From: Occallatibacter savannae
Lineage (GTDB): Bacteria; Acidobacteriota; Terriglobia; Terriglobales; Acidobacteriaceae
Reading direction: 5' to 3'
DNA length: 64,000 bases
NCBI RefSeq assembly: GCF_003131205.1
Contig: NZ_QFFY01000005.1
Span: forward strand, 310,001 to 374,000
A model generated the notes under the pieces. It did no database searches. It was given only the letters and a program-made list of their open reading frames with translations, and had not been told where the DNA came from. Within the stretch, counting starts at the first letter, position 1. Each line of letters starts with the position of its first letter. Shown one piece after another: positions 9,099 through 17,615 of the stretch. Made by a program: the position numbers and the translations under genes.

Positions 9099-9704
9099 TC
9101 ATAAAGTCTTCGCAAGAGCCTCGAAGGCCGCTCGGATCACCTTGTCGGAGATGAGCTCGGGAGTCAGGAGCCGCTGAAAGGTAAAGCCTTCGATCATGAC
9201 GTGCAGCACGCGCACAAACTGGCCAGCCGACATGGGAAGCTGGTCAGGCGCCAAGACAGAGGATATCCACTCTTCGCCGAACGCGTAGCTTTCGCGCGTA
9301 ACGGCGAGTACGCGCTGGCGCATCTCTTCGTTGCTTATGGCGTAGGCCATGCCGGTGAGTCGACCGACAACGACAGACTCGCGCTCGGAGATTGCCGCAA
9401 TTGTGGCGTCGGCAACGGCGCGCATCAGGTCGGCAAGCGTCGCTCCTGGTTTTACCTTCGGCTTGATAGGCGCCCAATAGGCCTGCGCGAGGGCGATGAA
9501 GAGGTCTTCGCGATTCTTGAAATTGCCGTAGATAGCGCCAGTAGTCATTCCAGCGCGCTCGGCTATAGCTTCGAGGGTTGCGCCGTCGTGGCCTTTTTCC
9601 CGGATCAGCTGGCGAGCGGCTTCGAGGAGGGTAGCGCGAGTGCGCTCCCGCTTATCACCTTTAGTTCTGGGCGGCTGAGGGGGCGTTTGCTCGGGTTCGG
9701 TCAT
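9099..9704 (-). CDS. TetR/AcrR family transcriptional regulator
   Basis: A 201-residue repressor-type protein. The N-terminal TetR helix-turn-helix spans about residues 20-65, with LLEAARQLIREKGHDGATLE and RAGMTTGAIYGNFKNREDLF as signature. The C-terminal 130 residues form the variable ligand-binding and dimerisation helices. It is divergent from the beta-lactamase-fold gene with a 59-base AT-rich gap that contains an inverted repeat. This is the usual arrangement for a TetR protein controlling its neighbour and itself. The ligand is unknown. Confidence 0.9.
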   Translation of the reverse strand: MTEPEQTPPQPPRTKGDKRERTRATLLEAARQLIREKGHDGATLEAIAERAGMTTGAIYGNFKNREDLFIALAQAYWAPIKPKVKPGATLADLMRAVADATIAAISERESVVVGRLTGMAYAISNEEMRQRVLAVTRESYAFGEEWISSVLAPDQLPMSAGQFVRVLHVMIEGFTFQRLLTPELISDKVIRAAFEALAKTL

Positions 9705-9763
9705 TTCGCTTGATTTTATAATAGAATTATTTTATATGTAATCTATAAAAAGGAACGATCACA
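9705..9763. promoter_or_regulatory. Divergent promoter with candidate TetR operator
   Basis: This short gap is far more AT-rich than its surroundings. At 9717-9736 it holds an imperfect inverted repeat whose half-sites TATAATAGAA and TTATTTTATA match at 8 of 10 positions. The left arm contains TATAAT, a perfect -10 hexamer for the rightward gene. A repressor bound to the repeat would block RNA polymerase in both directions. Regulation by the adjacent TetR protein is inference. Confidence 0.5.
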
Positions 9764-10975
9764 ATGCAACGAGATTCTAAGTTGGAACAAATTCTGTGCA
9801 AAAGTGTCGCCGAGGGTCAGGTTGCGGGAGCCTCTCTGCTGGTACTGCGCGCGGGACAGACGCACTTTGCCGCTGCCGGCTGGCGCGACATTGAGAGAAA
9901 GCTGCCGATCGAACGGGGCACGATCTTCCGGATCGCCTCCATGACCAAGCCGATCACTTCGGTTGCGGCGTTGATTCTGGTGGAGGAGGGGCGCATTGCC
10001 CTCGATGAGCCAATCGCGCGCGTTGCGCCCGAGTTCGCGAAAATGCGGGTGCTCCTGAGGCCCGACGGTCCGTTGGACCAGACAGTTGAGGCAAATCGGC
10101 AGATCACGTTTGACGATCTGCTGACGCATCGCTCGGGGCTGACGTACGGAGATCCACACCGCAGCCCCCTATCAGCTGCTTATCGTGAGAGGCTCGGCGG
10201 AGACATCGACAGTCACGTTGAGCCCGACGAGTGGATCCGCCGCCTTGCAGAGCTGCCCCTTGTTGCGCAGCCGGGAAGCGCCATGTACTACGGGAATTCC
10301 ACTGACCTGCTGGGTCTGCTGGTTGCGCGGATCGAGGGCCTTCATCTCGGCGAGGTACTGCTACATCGCATCTTTGAGCCGCTCGGAATGACGGACACTG
10401 GCTTCTGGGTCCCTCCGGAGAAGCGGGAACGCCGCGCCTCAGCGTACGGTTTCGACGAGCAGGGTCGGCTGATGAAACGTGCAACGTGGGGCGGCGTGGT
10501 AGTCGAGGAGCGGCCAAAAGAAATGGCGTACGAGTCGGGCGGGGTGGGGCTGTGGTCTACGCTCGACGACTACTTGAAGTTCGCGCGGCTTTTTCTGGGT
10601 GATGGCGCAGTGGATGGAGTTCGCCTGCTTCGGCCTGCGACGTTGCGGAAGATGATGACCAACCAGCTGACGCACGAGCAGCGCGCGAACTCGGTGTTCC
10701 TTGGACGCAAACCGTTTGCGGTTGGTCGCGGGTTCGGGTTAGGGGTCTCTGTCGTGCTCGAGCAGGACGAGTCGGACATGTTTCGGCGCGGCAATCCTGG
10801 AACCGTAACCTGGCCCGGCGCTTATGGAGGATGGTGGGAGGCTGACCCGACTGACCAATCGGCATTTGTGTTCCTCGCGCACAATATGGCCGATCTCGCG
10901 CAGATGGCCCGCGGGATCGGAATCGGAGTGTGGGCGCTGATTGATGATGTGCAGAGGGCGATCGCCCAGTCGTAA
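9764..10975 (+). CDS. Serine hydrolase of the class C beta-lactamase fold
   Basis: A 403-residue protein of the beta-lactamase / penicillin-binding-protein-like (EstB, class C) superfamily. The active-site SxxK is S59-M-T-K62 within RIASMTKPITS, and the second-motif Tyr lies in MYYGNSTD near residue 174. No signal peptide is visible, which suggests a cytoplasmic esterase-like enzyme rather than a true secreted beta-lactamase. The start has a clear AAGGAA ribosome binding site. It is divergent from a TetR gene and followed 38 bases later by a RibD-like reductase gene, so the two probably form a TetR-controlled unit. The substrate is unknown. Confidence 0.88.
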   Translation: MQRDSKLEQILCKSVAEGQVAGASLLVLRAGQTHFAAAGWRDIERKLPIERGTIFRIASMTKPITSVAALILVEEGRIALDEPIARVAPEFAKMRVLLRPDGPLDQTVEANRQITFDDLLTHRSGLTYGDPHRSPLSAAYRERLGGDIDSHVEPDEWIRRLAELPLVAQPGSAMYYGNSTDLLGLLVARIEGLHLGEVLLHRIFEPLGMTDTGFWVPPEKRERRASAYGFDEQGRLMKRATWGGVVVEERPKEMAYESGGVGLWSTLDDYLKFARLFLGDGAVDGVRLLRPATLRKMMTNQLTHEQRANSVFLGRKPFAVGRGFGLGVSVVLEQDESDMFRRGNPGTVTWPGAYGGWWEADPTDQSAFVFLAHNMADLAQMARGIGIGVWALIDDVQRAIAQS

Positions 10976-11013
10976 GATCCGGAGAGCCTATATCGCTTAG
11001 AGGTGCACGAACT

Positions 11014-11574
11014 GTGACAGAGAACCAAGCTCGCCCCGAGGTGACGCTGCATATTGTCTCGAGCCTGGACGGATTCATTGCGCGGGAAGACAACAGCGTG
11101 TCCTGGCTCGAAGACAGCTCAGGCGTGTATGAGGCGGGTGTCTCGATCGCGGAGGAGGAGATAGCCGCCTTTGTGAAAGGCGTGGACTGCTACGTCATGG
11201 GTTCACGTACCTACGAACACGCGTTGGAATTGGGCTGGCCTTACGGCGATACTCCCTGCCTGGTGCTCACAAGGCGACGACTGCAGCCGGCCAGACCGAG
11301 CGTGGAGTTCCATTCAGGAGACGTGAAGGCCTTTCTCGACACCGAGGTCGCACCAAGGTTCCGAAATGTCTGGATCGTGGGCGGAGCAATACTGTCGCAG
11401 AGCTTTCTGGGACGCGGCCTTGTAGACGAGGTCAGGCTGACCATAGCACCGGTGTTGCTGGGCAGCGGCCTGAGATTTGTCGGAAATCTCGTCAACGAGC
11501 AGAGGTTGGATTTGCAAAACGTCAGAGCGTACCGGAACGGCTTCGTCGATCTTCACTATTCCGCGCGCGGCTAA
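11014..11574 (+). CDS. Dihydrofolate reductase family protein (RibD C-terminal domain)
   Basis: A 186-residue protein of the RibD C-terminal / DHFR-like fold. It shows the opening HIVSSLDGFIAREDNSVSWL, then YVMGSRTYEHAL and the nucleotide-binding VWIVGGAILSQSFLGRGLVDE, followed by PVLLGSGLRF. Such stand-alone proteins are NADPH-dependent reductases of mostly unknown substrate. They are not essential folate enzymes. The start is GTG with AGAGGT about ten bases upstream. It lies 38 bases after the beta-lactamase-fold gene and ends in the left arm of a large bidirectional terminator. Confidence 0.85.
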   Translation: MTENQARPEVTLHIVSSLDGFIAREDNSVSWLEDSSGVYEAGVSIAEEEIAAFVKGVDCYVMGSRTYEHALELGWPYGDTPCLVLTRRRLQPARPSVEFHSGDVKAFLDTEVAPRFRNVWIVGGAILSQSFLGRGLVDEVRLTIAPVLLGSGLRFVGNLVNEQRLDLQNVRAYRNGFVDLHYSARG

Positions 11575-11640
11575 TCAAAAAGAGAAGAGCGGCAGACTTA
11601 GATCGATCTGCCGCTCTTGTGCGAAGGAGTTTTTGATTAG
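11571..11640. terminator. Nested bidirectional terminator between convergent genes
   Basis: An inner 12-bp perfect stem (AAGAGCGGCAGA at 11585-11596, its complement at 11607-11618, ten-base loop) sits inside an outer perfect 11-bp inverted repeat (CTAATCAAAAA at 11571-11581, TTTTTGATTAG at 11630-11640). The outer arms carry the stop codons of both converging genes and supply a T-run in each direction. Confidence 0.85.
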
Positions 11641-13988
11641 TGGTGATGACCGCCGCCGGAGTGACCGCCGCCGCCGGACGAATGTCCTCCGCCACCCCCG
11701 AAAGAATGGCCTCCACCGCCGCCTCCAAAAGAGTGGCCTCCGCCACCACCGAAGGAATGGCTGCTGCCGCCTCCGAAGTGCGAACCACCGCCACCACCCC
11801 ACGAGCGTCCGCCACCGCCGCCAAAGGGTGAACCGCCTCCACCCCAGGAGTGGCTGCTGTAGCTTGGGGCTTTGGGCGCTCTGAAACCGCCTCCCCCGAA
11901 GCTGCCCGAGGAGTGTCCGCCGCCGCCGAAAAAGCCGCCGCTGGACGGTGCTCGAGCTATGCTCGATGATCCGCCGTACCCATTCGAGCGTCCGCCGTAG
12001 TTGTAGCCGGAACCCGGAATCCGGTACTGCTGGCCGCCACCCATGCTGGGACGCGAGCCATACATCCCTGGATAGGCGCCACTCTGCCGCCCATAGTTGC
12101 CGCCGTAGACATGCTGCGGAGCCGAGTAGCCATAACCTTGATGTCCGACGGACTGGCCACTCCCATATTGCGGCTGCTGCGGACGCCCGATGACTTGGGG
12201 AGCGTGATTCCAGGCTTGCTGACCGTATGCCCCATACGGTTGCTGGGGACGCCCGATCGGCTGAGGCCCGTGATTGTAGCCGTGTTGGCCGTACCCGTCG
12301 TTGGAACCATTTCCGAACCCTAGAGTCCTGCCATTGGGCACTCGGCTCTCTACTCCGCCGTGGCTGTAAGAGCCTCCGCTCGGCATCCCATATCCGCCGC
12401 GTCCGGAGCCTCCATTCTGACCGCCTCCGTTTCGGCCCCAGCTTCCGCCGTTCTGACCGCCGTTCCCGCCTTGGCCGCCGCCATTATGGCCCCACGAGCC
12501 GCCGCCATTCTGGCCGCCGGATCCGCCCTGCCCACCGTTGCCGTTATGGCCATAGCCGCCCTGGCCACCGCCGTTGTGGCCCCACGACCCTCCATCGCCC
12601 CCGCCGCCGGTGTGGCCCCATGAGCCGCCCTGGCCGCCATAGCCGCCGCGATTACCCCAGCCACTGCCTCCGTCGTGCCCCCCGTTTCGTCCCCAACGAC
12701 CGCCGTCGTAACCGCCGTGACCCAGACGCTCGCGGTCCAGACCGGAGCGGAAGGTGTGCCCTTCCCATCCGCGGCCACCCCATCCATCGCGCCGGCCCCA
12801 ACCGCCGCGCTCGCGCCACCGGGCCATTTCGCCGTGATAGCCCCAGTAGCGAGCACCACCGTGCTCAAAGCCCCAATCACGGCCGACAAAACCGTGCGGA
12901 CACCAGACATCGCCGCCGAAGAAAATTGCGTGAGCGGTCCAGTCGAGACCCCAGCCGAGCCAGCCGAAGGGAAGCGCCGCGAACGCATCAAGGTAAACAC
13001 CGGAACTCCAGCCAATGTAAGGGCCACCAAATCCACCTACCCAAGCGAAGCTGGGATATGGGTTTAGCGGACGGCCATACACGACCCATGGGTCGTACTG
13101 CGGAACGTAGACTACTTCCGGAGTTGGCGGCGCGATCTGGATCTCGCCCTGGTCGACAACAACTTCCTGCTGAGGTGTTTGCTGCAGATTACCGGCAGCC
13201 TGAGCGCGACCACGCAGGACCTGGATACTCTGCATTACGTCCTGGGGCTGGTTGTAATAAGCGTTGCCAAGGTCCGTCGTCCACTGCAGGTTCTCCGCGA
13301 GCATGTCGAGAACCTGGGGAAAAGCTGTCAGGGCCTTAACACTGGGATCCCACCCGGTCTGGGCGTTTGCCCCGGCTGCGATCTGCTCCGGGGGCGCTCC
13401 ACCCTGCATGTGCAGCCACTGATCTGCCGATGACACCTCTGCAGGATATGTGGAAGCCGCCAGCACCATCGAGACAAGGTTGTCCGGGTACAGGGCGATC
13501 GGCGCGAGCAACTGTTCGAGACGATCGGGAGTGAGGGCCTGCTGTGGCTGATAGTTCGGAGCGGGGCCTTGGTCGGGAACTCCCCAGGTCTGGTCCGAAT
13601 TCGGGTCTGGAGCAGGCGCGTACGCATACTGCTGCTGATCACTCGGCGCCTGCTGGTACTGCGGCTGTTCGTTTTGCTGAGGATAATCGGGCGGCTGCTC
13701 GTACGCGGGCGGCTGCTCCACCTGAGCCTGATCCGACGGCTGCTTGGCGTAGCCGTACGCCTGGTTGGGGTTGTACTGGCCTGTCGAAGTGCCCGGAGAG
13801 GACGGGGTCCAGTTGGGAATGGGTGATGGTTGTTGACCACTGCCGTACGAAGAGGCGAGAACCAGGGCGAGGGCAGCGAGCGCCGAGCTGCTCGACTTCC
13901 ATCGGCGGCTTTGAGCCAGTTGCTGAGTACGTGAAATCAAAGAGCAGGAGACCGTGCGCGGAGAGCTCAAAACCGACAGGGGTGACAT
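11637..13988 (-). CDS. DUF3300 domain protein with long Gly/His-rich tail
   Basis: A 783-residue exported protein. One hydrophobic segment near residues 35-48 is the likely signal or anchor. A Pro/Gln/Tyr-rich linker runs to about residue 150. The DUF3300 domain follows (LTPDRLEQLLAPIALYPDNL near residue 152, continuing to about 320 with VYVPQYDPWVVYG). From about residue 330 the protein is Gly-, Trp-, His- and Ser-rich low-complexity sequence, ending in a GGGGHSFGGGGG-type repeat and HHH. The start ATG at 13988 has GAGGG four bases upstream. DUF3300 has no known activity. The tail resembles surface or matrix proteins, which is inference only. Strong third-position GC bias makes long false frames on the other strand here. 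Confidence 0.8.
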   Translation of the reverse strand: MSPLSVLSSPRTVSCSLISRTQQLAQSRRWKSSSSALAALALVLASSYGSGQQPSPIPNWTPSSPGTSTGQYNPNQAYGYAKQPSDQAQVEQPPAYEQPPDYPQQNEQPQYQQAPSDQQQYAYAPAPDPNSDQTWGVPDQGPAPNYQPQQALTPDRLEQLLAPIALYPDNLVSMVLAASTYPAEVSSADQWLHMQGGAPPEQIAAGANAQTGWDPSVKALTAFPQVLDMLAENLQWTTDLGNAYYNQPQDVMQSIQVLRGRAQAAGNLQQTPQQEVVVDQGEIQIAPPTPEVVYVPQYDPWVVYGRPLNPYPSFAWVGGFGGPYIGWSSGVYLDAFAALPFGWLGWGLDWTAHAIFFGGDVWCPHGFVGRDWGFEHGGARYWGYHGEMARWRERGGWGRRDGWGGRGWEGHTFRSGLDRERLGHGGYDGGRWGRNGGHDGGSGWGNRGGYGGQGGSWGHTGGGGDGGSWGHNGGGQGGYGHNGNGGQGGSGGQNGGGSWGHNGGGQGGNGGQNGGSWGRNGGGQNGGSGRGGYGMPSGGSYSHGGVESRVPNGRTLGFGNGSNDGYGQHGYNHGPQPIGRPQQPYGAYGQQAWNHAPQVIGRPQQPQYGSGQSVGHQGYGYSAPQHVYGGNYGRQSGAYPGMYGSRPSMGGGQQYRIPGSGYNYGGRSNGYGGSSSIARAPSSGGFFGGGGHSSGSFGGGGFRAPKAPSYSSHSWGGGGSPFGGGGGRSWGGGGGSHFGGGSSHSFGGGGGHSFGGGGGGHSFGGGGGHSSGGGGHSGGGHHH

Positions 13989-14381
13989 TTTCCCTCACAG
14001 AATTCGCGCGATGCGCTGGTTCTAGATCGACCGGACCGCCAGCATTGTCGTCGCCGAATGCTCTTGTGCCAAGACTCGGTTACAGCGAACTCAAACCGGA
14101 CGAGGTACCTAACTAGCAACCCTGGCCGGGAGAGTTAGTTTCGCGAATGTAACAATTTTGTTCGCGCGGCAGGCGGCAGGGCAGATCATGGGCGATCAGT
14201 TCCGACACACACCGAACCGGGACGCTTTGTTCCGCCCGAGGCTCTGGCACGAGCCATACGTACCTGGACGCAGCGTCGGCGGGCTCTAGAAAAAGCCTCT
14301 CCACTGCGAGTTGGTGAGTCCAATGACAGGCGGCTCCGGCCGCACCGACCCCCACCCAGAAGGACTACAATCGTTTTCGCT
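13989..14381. other. Intergenic region between divergent DUF3300 and pruA genes
   Basis: No gene was recognised in these 393 bases. They should hold the promoters of both flanking genes. An interrupted CTAACT/AGTTAG repeat lies at about 14110-14140. A TACAAT hexamer at 14366-14371 sits only ten bases before the pruA ATG, so that mRNA could have a very short leader, but no good -35 box accompanies it. Confidence 0.35.
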
Positions 14382-16001
14382 ATGGCAACTGTGACTCTCC
14401 CCACCCAGATACAGCCGCGCTCGCCCAAGGGCGAGTTCCGCAATGAGCCGTTTACCAACTTTAAAGATCCTGAGACAGCCCGCGAAATGAAGGCCGCGCT
14501 GGATCTTGTGGCGAGCCGTCTAGGACACGAGTACGACCTCATCATCGGCGGACACCGCCTGAGAACCGACGGGAAGATCAGGTCGTTGAACCCCGCCCGC
14601 CCCTCGCAGGTCGTTGGGATCCACCAGAAGGCGGGAGCCGAGCACGCCGAGAAGGCAATGCAGGCGGCCTTGGAGGCGTTCGAGACGTGGAGCCGGACTT
14701 CCGTCGAGACGCGTGCCTCATTGCTGCTAAACGCTGCGTCGATCATCCGGGATCGGAAGTTTGAGTTTTGCGCCTGGCTCACCTACGAAGTAGGCAAGAA
14801 CTGGGTGGAAGCGGATGCCGACGTTGGAGAGACAATCGACTTTCTCGAGTTCTACGCGCGCGAGGCGCATCGGCTTGCCAAATCTGAGACCCCGATTCAA
14901 CTTCCGGGCGAACACGACCAGCTGATGTACATTCCATTGGGAGTGGGCGCGGTCATTCCGCCCTGGAATTTTCCGTTCGCGATCATGGCCGGTATGACTG
15001 TGGCTTCTGTGGTTACGGGGAATACGGCCATCCTGAAGCCATCGAGCGACTCGCCCACAATCGCAGCGAAGTTCATCGAGGTGTTGGAAGAAGCAGGAAT
15101 GCCCGGCGGCGTCGTCAACTTCTGCCCTGGATCTGGAGCAAGCTTCGGGAACGCAATTGTCGAGCACGCCAAGACGCGGTTCATCGCCTTCACAGGCTCG
15201 CGTGATGTGGGGCTCGAAATCCACCAGCGCGCGGCGAAGCACCAGAAGGGACAGATCTGGATCAAGCGCACCATTTTGGAAATGGGCGGCAAGGATTCAA
15301 CTGTCGTGATGGCGGATTCAGATCTCGATGCAGCGGTTGATGGCGTCGTCGCGGGTGCTTTCGGGTTTAGCGGTCAGAAGTGCTCCGCCTGCTCGCGTGC
15401 GATCGTGGACGCTCCGGTCTATGACGTCTTCGTCGAACGAGTGAGAGAGAAGGTCGCAGCGCTGAAGGTCGGCGATCCTGCTATCAACCCGAACATGGGG
15501 CCAGTCATCAACAAAGCGGCGATGGATTCGATTCTCAATTACATCGAGATCGGCACGAGGGAAGGCCGCCTGGTCGCGGGTGGAAAAGCCGTCGAGAACG
15601 CCGAGGGCGGCTTCTTCATCGAGCCGACTGTGATTGCAGATATCGCTCCCGATGCAGTGATCGCGCAGGAAGAAATATTCGGACCGGTGCTGGCGATCAT
15701 CAAGGTGAATGGATTCGAAGAGGCTCTTAAGGTCGCGAACAATACGGAGTACGGACTCACAGGCGCCATCTATACAGGTTCTCGTGAGGCTCTGGATGTG
15801 GCGACGCGCGAATACCATGTCGGCAACCTGTACCTGAACCGCAAGTGCACAGGGGCGATGGTGGGCGCCCATCCATTCGGCGGATTCAATATGAGCGGCA
15901 CGGATTCAAAGGCCGGCGGCCCGGATTACCTGCTGCTGTTTACACAGGCCAAAAGCGTCGCTGAAAAACTCGGCTCGGCGCCGTCACGGGTAGGAATCTA
16001 G
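14382..16001 (+). CDS. pruA: L-glutamate gamma-semialdehyde (delta-1-pyrroline-5-carboxylate) dehydrogenase
   Basis: A 539-residue cytosolic aldehyde dehydrogenase of the PruA/RocA group, which oxidises glutamate semialdehyde to glutamate with NAD in proline and arginine catabolism. It carries the substrate-channel PPWNFPFAIMAGMT, the glutamate-activating LEMGGKDSTVV, the catalytic Cys in FSGQKCSACSR, the EEIFGPVLAI signature, and the C-terminal AHPFGGFNMSGTDSKAGGPD loop that is specific for P5C dehydrogenases. Its length matches monofunctional enzymes rather than PutA fusions. No proline dehydrogenase gene is adjacent. A strong hairpin terminator follows. RocA would be an equally good symbol. 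Confidence 0.92.
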   Translation: MATVTLPTQIQPRSPKGEFRNEPFTNFKDPETAREMKAALDLVASRLGHEYDLIIGGHRLRTDGKIRSLNPARPSQVVGIHQKAGAEHAEKAMQAALEAFETWSRTSVETRASLLLNAASIIRDRKFEFCAWLTYEVGKNWVEADADVGETIDFLEFYAREAHRLAKSETPIQLPGEHDQLMYIPLGVGAVIPPWNFPFAIMAGMTVASVVTGNTAILKPSSDSPTIAAKFIEVLEEAGMPGGVVNFCPGSGASFGNAIVEHAKTRFIAFTGSRDVGLEIHQRAAKHQKGQIWIKRTILEMGGKDSTVVMADSDLDAAVDGVVAGAFGFSGQKCSACSRAIVDAPVYDVFVERVREKVAALKVGDPAINPNMGPVINKAAMDSILNYIEIGTREGRLVAGGKAVENAEGGFFIEPTVIADIAPDAVIAQEEIFGPVLAIIKVNGFEEALKVANNTEYGLTGAIYTGSREALDVATREYHVGNLYLNRKCTGAMVGAHPFGGFNMSGTDSKAGGPDYLLLFTQAKSVAEKLGSAPSRVGI

Positions 16002-16026
16002 AGCCCAGGGAAAGCAATTGTTCGTG

Positions 16027-16056
16027 AAGGTCCCGCTTAGCTCGGGACCTTTTTGT
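16027..16056 (+). terminator. Rho-independent terminator after pruA
   Basis: A 9-bp stem (AAGGTCCCG at 16027-16035, complement at 16043-16051) with a seven-base loop is followed directly by a T-run. Confidence 0.85.
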
Positions 16057-16166
16057 TACGTTGCTCAACGCCACCGCGGGACAACCACCATTTCATCGAA
16101 GAATTCATGAATGAACCGCACCCTCCGCCTCTCTGCTTCATCCAAGGCGCGGAGGAAGGAAGAAGA

Positions 16167-17144
16167 ATGCCGACAGTTGTTCGCTTTCATGAACTTGGTG
16201 GACCTGAAGTCCTGAAGATCGAAGATGCCGCGCCCCAGCAGCCCGGAAAAGGCGAGTTGCGGTTGCGTGTGCAGGCGGCGGGACTGAACCGCGCAGAGGC
16301 ATTATTTACGCGCGGGCAGTATCTGGAGCAGCCGAAGTTGCCGGCCCGGATCGGGTACGAAGTTGCCGGCGTTGTAGATGCCGTTGGCGAAGGCGTGGAT
16401 CAGGCCTGGGTCGGTAAAAAAGCTGCAACAATCCCCGGATTCTCGATGAACCAGTACGGTACGCTGGGCGAGCAGGCACTCGTGCCGCTCCGCGCCGTCA
16501 CCGAGTATCCGTCCAACCTGACCGCAGAGCAGGCAACTTCGGTGTGGATGCAATACCTCACCGCCTATGGCGCACTGGTGCTCTACGGGAACGTGACGAA
16601 GGGAGACTACGTCGCCATACCCGCGGCGTCTTCAAGCGTCGGACTCGCCGCAATCCAGATTGTTCGCGATGCTGGAGCCACAGCCATCGCGGTCACGCGC
16701 CGCTCGACAAAGAAAGCCGAGTTGCTCGAACTCGGAGCTCATCACGTGATCGCCAGCGAAGAAGAGGATTACGTATCGCGCGTCATGGACATCACCGGCG
16801 GCAAAGGCGTGCGGATCACCTTCGATCCAGTCGCTGGACCGTTCGTCGAGAAGCTCGCCGCGGCCGCAGCCAATGAGGGACAGATCTTCGTCTACGGCAA
16901 TCTCTCCATGCAGCCAACACCCTTCCCGATTCGCGAGTCCTTCCGGAACGCATGCATCTTGCGGGCCTACACGCTCATGGCGATCACGTCAGTCCCCGAG
17001 CGCCTCGAAATCGCCAGGAAGTACGTCTACGATAGACTCGCCGACGGCCGCTTCGTTCCAAAGATTGCGAAGTCGTTCGCGTACAAGGATACGTCGAGGC
17101 ATACCGATACCTCGAGTCGAATCAGCAGGTCGGTAAGGTTGTGA
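16167..17144 (+). CDS. Zinc-type alcohol dehydrogenase / quinone oxidoreductase-like protein, C-terminus frameshifted
   Basis: A medium-chain dehydrogenase/reductase. The GroES-like half shows AAGLNRAEALFTRGQYLEQP and GYEVAGVVDAVGEGV; the Rossmann half shows IPAASSSVGLAAIQ. Zinc-ligand residues are lacking, so it is nearer to quinone oxidoreductases (NADPH-dependent). The start at 16167 has a strong GGAGGAAGG site. In the frame as it stands the last 17 codons after SFAYKD are not family-like. Moving to the next frame at about 17091-17093 restores VEAYRYLESNQQVGKVVITI and a stop at 17156-17158, the normal family ending. A single-base deletion or a sequencing error near 17090 is therefore likely. 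The catalytic core is unaffected. Confidence 0.85.
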   Translation: MPTVVRFHELGGPEVLKIEDAAPQQPGKGELRLRVQAAGLNRAEALFTRGQYLEQPKLPARIGYEVAGVVDAVGEGVDQAWVGKKAATIPGFSMNQYGTLGEQALVPLRAVTEYPSNLTAEQATSVWMQYLTAYGALVLYGNVTKGDYVAIPAASSSVGLAAIQIVRDAGATAIAVTRRSTKKAELLELGAHHVIASEEEDYVSRVMDITGGKGVRITFDPVAGPFVEKLAAAAANEGQIFVYGNLSMQPTPFPIRESFRNACILRAYTLMAITSVPERLEIARKYVYDRLADGRFVPKIAKSFAYKDTSRHTDTSSRISRSVRL

Positions 17145-17172
17145 TCACCATTCCGTAAGGCCTGGAAAGATC

Positions 17173-17544
17173 TCAGCTGCCTGAAATGACCCGGAAGTCC
17201 GGCACTGCGCCCGGGAGTTCTTCTCCCTCGCGCAGTGCTCCGAGCCAGTTCCGCACCTGCTCACGAAGAGACTCGACGTCGATGTAGCAGAAGGCAGCCG
17301 GGCTTGCGTCGAGACGCCGCAGTGAACGCGCCAGCAGCGAAATCGCGCCGATACGGTTTTCACGGCCGAGATGATGAAACGCGGCGGAGATCTGCACCAG
17401 GGCCTGCAGGAAGCTCTTCTCCGGCTCAGCCAGGGTGAGCCATACAAGCTCCCAGTGTTCGTGAGCTTCAAAGAACTGCCCTGTCCGGTAGCAGTGTAGC
17501 CCCTCGGCCAACGAGCCCGAGTTCCAGTCAAAATAGGTGCTCAT
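17173..17544 (-). CDS. DUF309 domain-containing protein
   Basis: A 123-residue all-helical protein with the DUF309 signature: YRTGQFFEAHEHWELVW near residue 20, then EKSFLQALVQISAAFHHLGR near residue 42. The domain fills most of the protein. Function is unknown, although its conserved His and Glu residues have led to suggestions of a hydrolase. No ribosome binding site is seen before the ATG at 17544. The leader instead contains a strong 11-bp hairpin at 17558-17584. It ends 14 bases after the restored stop of the dehydrogenase on the other strand. Confidence 0.82.
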   Translation of the reverse strand: MSTYFDWNSGSLAEGLHCYRTGQFFEAHEHWELVWLTLAEPEKSFLQALVQISAAFHHLGRENRIGAISLLARSLRRLDASPAAFCYIDVESLREQVRNWLGALREGEELPGAVPDFRVISGS

Positions 17545-17557
17545 AGGAGAAAACAGC

Positions 17558-17588
17558 GAGGCCGCTGAGTGGATCAGCGGCCTCTTTT
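17558..17588. terminator. Strong hairpin between DUF309 and NarL-type genes
   Basis: A perfect 11-bp stem (GAGGCCGCTGA at 17558-17568, complement at 17574-17584) with a five-base loop is followed by TTTT on the plus strand and preceded by A residues. For the leftward NarL-type transcript it lies just after the stop codon. It probably ends that transcript, though the leftward T-run is poor. Confidence 0.6.
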
Positions 17589-17615
17589 AGGTCGATGCAA
17601 CTTGACGTAGGTTGA

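Noticed and set aside
11640..12900. Repetitive DNA resembling a CRISPR or satellite array
   Set aside because: Repeats are imperfect, codon-phased and explained by the Gly-rich protein coded there.
12227..13339. A 370-codon plus-strand frame opposite the DUF3300 gene
   Set aside because: Extremely Arg/Ser/His-rich, as expected for the antisense of a Gly/Pro-rich gene; no family features.
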